Shown: one piece after another, positions 7,044-9,491 of the stretch
How the letters are laid out: every line of letters begins with the position of its first letter
Position numbering within the stretch: the stretch's first letter is position 1
Assembly: GCA_008975185.1 (NCBI GenBank)
Contig: BFAU01000188.1
Location: forward strand, 1 to 9,491
Reading direction: 5' to 3'
Source: a bacterium MnTg04
GTDB taxonomy: Bacteria; Pseudomonadota; Gammaproteobacteria; Steroidobacterales; MnTg04
Length of the DNA stretch: 9,491 nt
Notes under the pieces: generated by a model
Databases searched by the model: none
What the model was told of the DNA's origin: nothing
What the model saw: only the letters and a program-made list of their open reading frames with translations
Position numbers and translations under genes: made by a program

Positions 7044-8523
7044 GTTGTTGCCGCCAAAATTGTCAATGACGATCCGCCATACCGGCAACAAGCTGTCGCG
7101 CGCGGAATTGGACAAGCTGGACCACTTGCTTATCCTGGTCCCCAAGGGCCTGGCGGCGACCTCATGGTCTCAGCTACCGTCCCACGAATTGTTGAAGAAA
7201 CTCAGCCGGCGCGATCCTGACGGCGTAATCAGCGGCCGCTTTGCCAACGCCGCAGCGACCGGATTCAGTCTGGGCGTGATATCGCCGGGGGCGAGCGTAT
7301 TCGAAAAATTGACGCTGGCCCGCCAGGTCACCGCGGCGGCGAGCCGGGAATCGACAGTCGGCGTACTCGCCCATGGCTTCGGCGCCGGCGACCAGGCGAC
7401 CGCCCTGGATGCACTGGTCAGCGCGGCATTGGCGAGCGCCGCCAGGATGCCCAGCCTGAAAAGCACGCCAAAACGCGATCGGCGGATTCGCAGCCTGAGA
7501 TTATTCGCGGTTGCCGAACTGCCTGATCTGAAGCGGCGCCAGGCGGAAGCCGAGGGCAATTACCTGGCCCGCTGGCTGACCACGCTGCCGCCCAACCAAC
7601 TGGATTCAGGCAATTACTGCGGGCTGGTCGAGGCGCTGGCAAAGCGCGAGGGCTGGAGCTATAAGCTGCTTGGGCAAAAAGAACTCGAAAAGAAAGGCGC
7701 CGGTGCGTTCCTGGCCGTTGCCCAGGCCAATCCCGGCCGCGACGCAGGCATCGTGCATCTCAAGTATCGCCCGAAAAAGACCGGCGGCGAATTGCTGACC
7801 CTGGTGGGCAAAGGCATTTGTTTCGACACCGGCGGAACCAATCTGAAGCCGCACGACTCGATGCTGGACATGCATGAAGACATGGGCGGCAGCGCGGTCG
7901 CACTGGGCTGTCTGCTCGCGATCAGCCGTCTCGGGCTGCCCCGCCGGGTGGACTGCTGGCTGGCGATCAGCGAGAACATGATCGGCAACCAGGCATACAA
8001 GCCGCAGGATGTAATCACCGCTTGCAACGGCGTTACCATCCAGGTCATCCACACGGACGCGGAAGGCCGCATGGCGCTGGCCGATACCCTCGCTTTGGCG
8101 GCACGCGACAAACCCGGCCTGATGATCGATTATGCAACGCTCACCGGGTCCTGTATCCGCGGGCTGACCACGCGGTTGAGCGCTATCTTCGCCAACCGGG
8201 ACCACTGGCGGGAACCGTTGATTCAAATTGGCCGCGCCAGTGGCGAACGCGTCTGGCCTTTTCCGCTCGACGAAAAAGATTTTGACCAGACGCTGGATAG
8301 CCCGATCGCGGACATCAAGCAATGTACGACCGATGGCATGGGCGATCACATTTACGCGGCCCGCTTCCTGCGGCGGTTTGTCCCCGATTCCATACCCTGG
8401 CTGCACATAGACCTGGGCGCATCCAGCCACAAGGGCGGGTTAGCCCACATCCCCACGCAGATCACGGGTTTCGGGGTTCGTTTTACGCTGGAACTGCTGG
8501 ACGCCGGTTTGCCGGACAAATAG
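7036..8523 (+). CDS. M17 (leucyl aminopeptidase) family metallopeptidase
   Basis: The 495-residue protein is predicted to be a cytosolic two-metal aminopeptidase removing N-terminal residues from peptides. The catalytic half carries VGKGICFDTGGTNLKP (Lys259, Asp264, Lys271), HEDMGG (Asp282) and HTDAEGRMALADTL (Asp341, Glu343, Arg345). These correspond to the metal ligands and catalytic Lys/Arg of the family, so it should be active. The wording differs from PepA-type enzymes, which usually read FDSGG-SLKP and MK-DM-G, so this looks like a divergent subgroup rather than PepA itself; I give no symbol. Residues 1-160 form a poorly conserved N-terminal domain. The ATG at 7036 is the furthest possible start, since in-frame TAA lies at 7030-7032. 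GAGG at 7020-7023 is a distant Shine-Dalgarno (12-base gap), and ATG 7066 is a less likely alternative. pyrC follows after 22 bases. E. coli PepA also acts as a DNA-binding regulator of carAB; nothing here shows that for this protein. Confidence 0.93.
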   Translation: MTELLPPKLSMTIRHTGNKLSRAELDKLDHLLILVPKGLAATSWSQLPSHELLKKLSRRDPDGVISGRFANAAATGFSLGVISPGASVFEKLTLARQVTAAASRESTVGVLAHGFGAGDQATALDALVSAALASAARMPSLKSTPKRDRRIRSLRLFAVAELPDLKRRQAEAEGNYLARWLTTLPPNQLDSGNYCGLVEALAKREGWSYKLLGQKELEKKGAGAFLAVAQANPGRDAGIVHLKYRPKKTGGELLTLVGKGICFDTGGTNLKPHDSMLDMHEDMGGSAVALGCLLAISRLGLPRRVDCWLAISENMIGNQAYKPQDVITACNGVTIQVIHTDAEGRMALADTLALAARDKPGLMIDYATLTGSCIRGLTTRLSAIFANRDHWREPLIQIGRASGERVWPFPLDEKDFDQTLDSPIADIKQCTTDGMGDHIYAARFLRRFVPDSIPWLHIDLGASSHKGGLAHIPTQITGFGVRFTLELLDAGLPDK

Positions 8524-8526
8524 CGC

Positions 8527-8532
8527 AAGGAG
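8527..8532 (+). promoter_or_regulatory. Ribosome binding site of pyrC, with unusually long spacing
   Basis: AAGGAG stands 13 bases before ATG 8546, longer than the usual 5-9. An in-frame CTG at 8540 lies 7 bases from it. An in-frame TGA at 8537-8539 rules out any earlier start. Confidence 0.6.
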
Positions 8533-8545
8533 TTTTTGACTGACG

Positions 8546-9491
8546 ATGGACAGACTGGTCATAACCCGGCCGGACGACTGGCACCTGCACCTGCGCGATG
8601 ACGCGTTGCTTGCCTCGGTACTGCCCTATACCTGCGCAAGGTTTTCCCGTGCCGTGGTCATGCCCAACCTGGACCCGCCGATTACGACCGTGGCGCAGGC
8701 CACCGAATACCGGCAGAGAATTCTGGCGGCCAGGCCCGCCGGCAGCAACTTTTCGCCGCTGATGACGCTGTACCTGACCGACGACACGCCTGCCGGGGAA
8801 ATCCGCAAAGCCGCCGCAGCGGAATGCGTTGTCGCCGTGAAATATTACCCGACGGGCGCGACCACTTTGTCGGACGCGGGGGTAACGGCGATCGAAAAAG
8901 TCTACGCTGCGATCGATTCCATGCAGGCCGGCGATGTGCCGCTACTGGTGCATGGCGAGGCCACCGACCCCACGGTCGATGTCTTCGACCGTGAAAAAGC
9001 GTTTATCGACCAGACCCTGGCGCCGCTGGCCGACAAGTTTCCGCGCCTGCGGATCGTTTTCGAACACATCACCACGGCGGACGCGGTTGACTTCGTGCTG
9101 GCTTCGCGCCAGGGAATCGCTGCCACCATCACCGCGCACCACCTATTGCTGAATCGCAACGCGCTGTTTGATCAGGGGCTGCAACCACACCATTATTGCC
9201 TGCCCGTGTTAAAGCGCGAACGCCACCGCCAGCGCGTGCTCGAGGCCGCAACCAGCGGCTCGGAGCGGTTCTTCCTGGGGACGGATTCGGCGCCGCACGC
9301 GACCGCCGATAAACAATCCGCTTGTGGCTGCGCCGGAATCTTTAGCGCGCACGCGGCGATAGAACTGTACGCCGAAGCATTTGCCCAGGCCGGACGGCTG
9401 GATCGGCTGGAAGCGTTTGCCAGTTATCATGGCGCCGATTTCTACCGGCTGCCGCGGAACCAGGAGACCCTCACGCTGATAAAAAATCCAT
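8546..9491 (+). CDS. pyrC: Dihydroorotase, type II (PyrC), 3' truncated by the window edge
   Basis: The enzyme closes carbamoyl-aspartate to dihydroorotate, the third step of pyrimidine synthesis, in the cytosol. The frame is open from ATG 8546 to the right edge: 315 codons against 348 in E. coli PyrC, so about 30 are missing. Zinc and active-site residues match E. coli with a constant offset of three. They are His13 and His15 (DDWHLHLRD), Lys99 (VKYYPTG, the carbamylated lysine), His136 (LVHGEAT), His174 (FEHITT) and Asp247 (LGTDSAPH). HYCLPVLKR (from residue 216) and CGCAG are also type II hallmarks. No frameshift is seen. The start is ATG 8546, with CTG 8540 possible. The gene lies 22 bases behind the M17 peptidase gene with no hairpin between, suggesting co-transcription. 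Confidence 0.96.
   Translation, partial: MDRLVITRPDDWHLHLRDDALLASVLPYTCARFSRAVVMPNLDPPITTVAQATEYRQRILAARPAGSNFSPLMTLYLTDDTPAGEIRKAAAAECVVAVKYYPTGATTLSDAGVTAIEKVYAAIDSMQAGDVPLLVHGEATDPTVDVFDREKAFIDQTLAPLADKFPRLRIVFEHITTADAVDFVLASRQGIAATITAHHLLLNRNALFDQGLQPHHYCLPVLKRERHRQRVLEAATSGSERFFLGTDSAPHATADKQSACGCAGIFSAHAAIELYAEAFAQAGRLDRLEAFASYHGADFYRLPRNQETLTLIKNP

Noticed and set aside
7606..8430. 274-codon frame on the minus strand opposite the M17 gene
   Set aside because: It lies opposite the conserved metal-binding half of the peptidase and shows no motif; a shadow frame.

Overview
The window looks like a piece of a moderately GC-rich gammaproteobacterial chromosome. The pyruvate dehydrogenase E1 is the long homodimeric type: 887 residues, the same length as the Escherichia coli enzyme, with every active-site residue offset by one from the E. 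coli numbering. The dihydroorotase is the short type II enzyme of gammaproteobacteria. I cannot name a genus. No phage, transposon, CRISPR, tRNA or rRNA is visible, and coding density is high.

Layout: (1) Bases 1-1080, plus strand, hold the 3' end of an HvfC-type (DUF2063/NGO1945-like) gene followed by a DoxX-family HvfX-type membrane protein. This is the downstream half of an hvf/buf-type operon, a group tied to copper-handling ribosomally made peptides. The precursor peptide (HvfA type) and the DUF692 iron enzyme (HvfB type) would lie off the left edge. (2) Bases 1112-6829, minus strand, hold a complete pyruvate dehydrogenase operon in the order aceE (E1), aceF (E2, two lipoyl domains), lpd (E3), with gaps of 13 and 17 bases. 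It converges with hvfX across 31 bases. (3) Bases 6830-7035 form a divergent regulatory region containing a clear intrinsic-terminator-like hairpin just ahead of the next gene. (4) Bases 7036 to the right edge, plus strand, hold an M17 leucyl-aminopeptidase-family gene followed after 22 bases by pyrC (type II dihydroorotase), which runs off the window about 30 codons before its expected end.

How the genes work together: AceE, AceF and Lpd form one complex converting pyruvate to acetyl-CoA. The M17 peptidase and PyrC are probably co-transcribed, linking peptide turnover with pyrimidine synthesis by position at least. The HvfC/HvfX pair belongs to a separate unit, probably for peptide maturation and copper handling.

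Most of the window is ordinary core metabolism. The parts worth a second look are the truncated hvf-type operon on the left and the terminator hairpin with an overlapping short open frame in the leader of the M17-pyrC unit. I do not see a wholly new system inside these bases.
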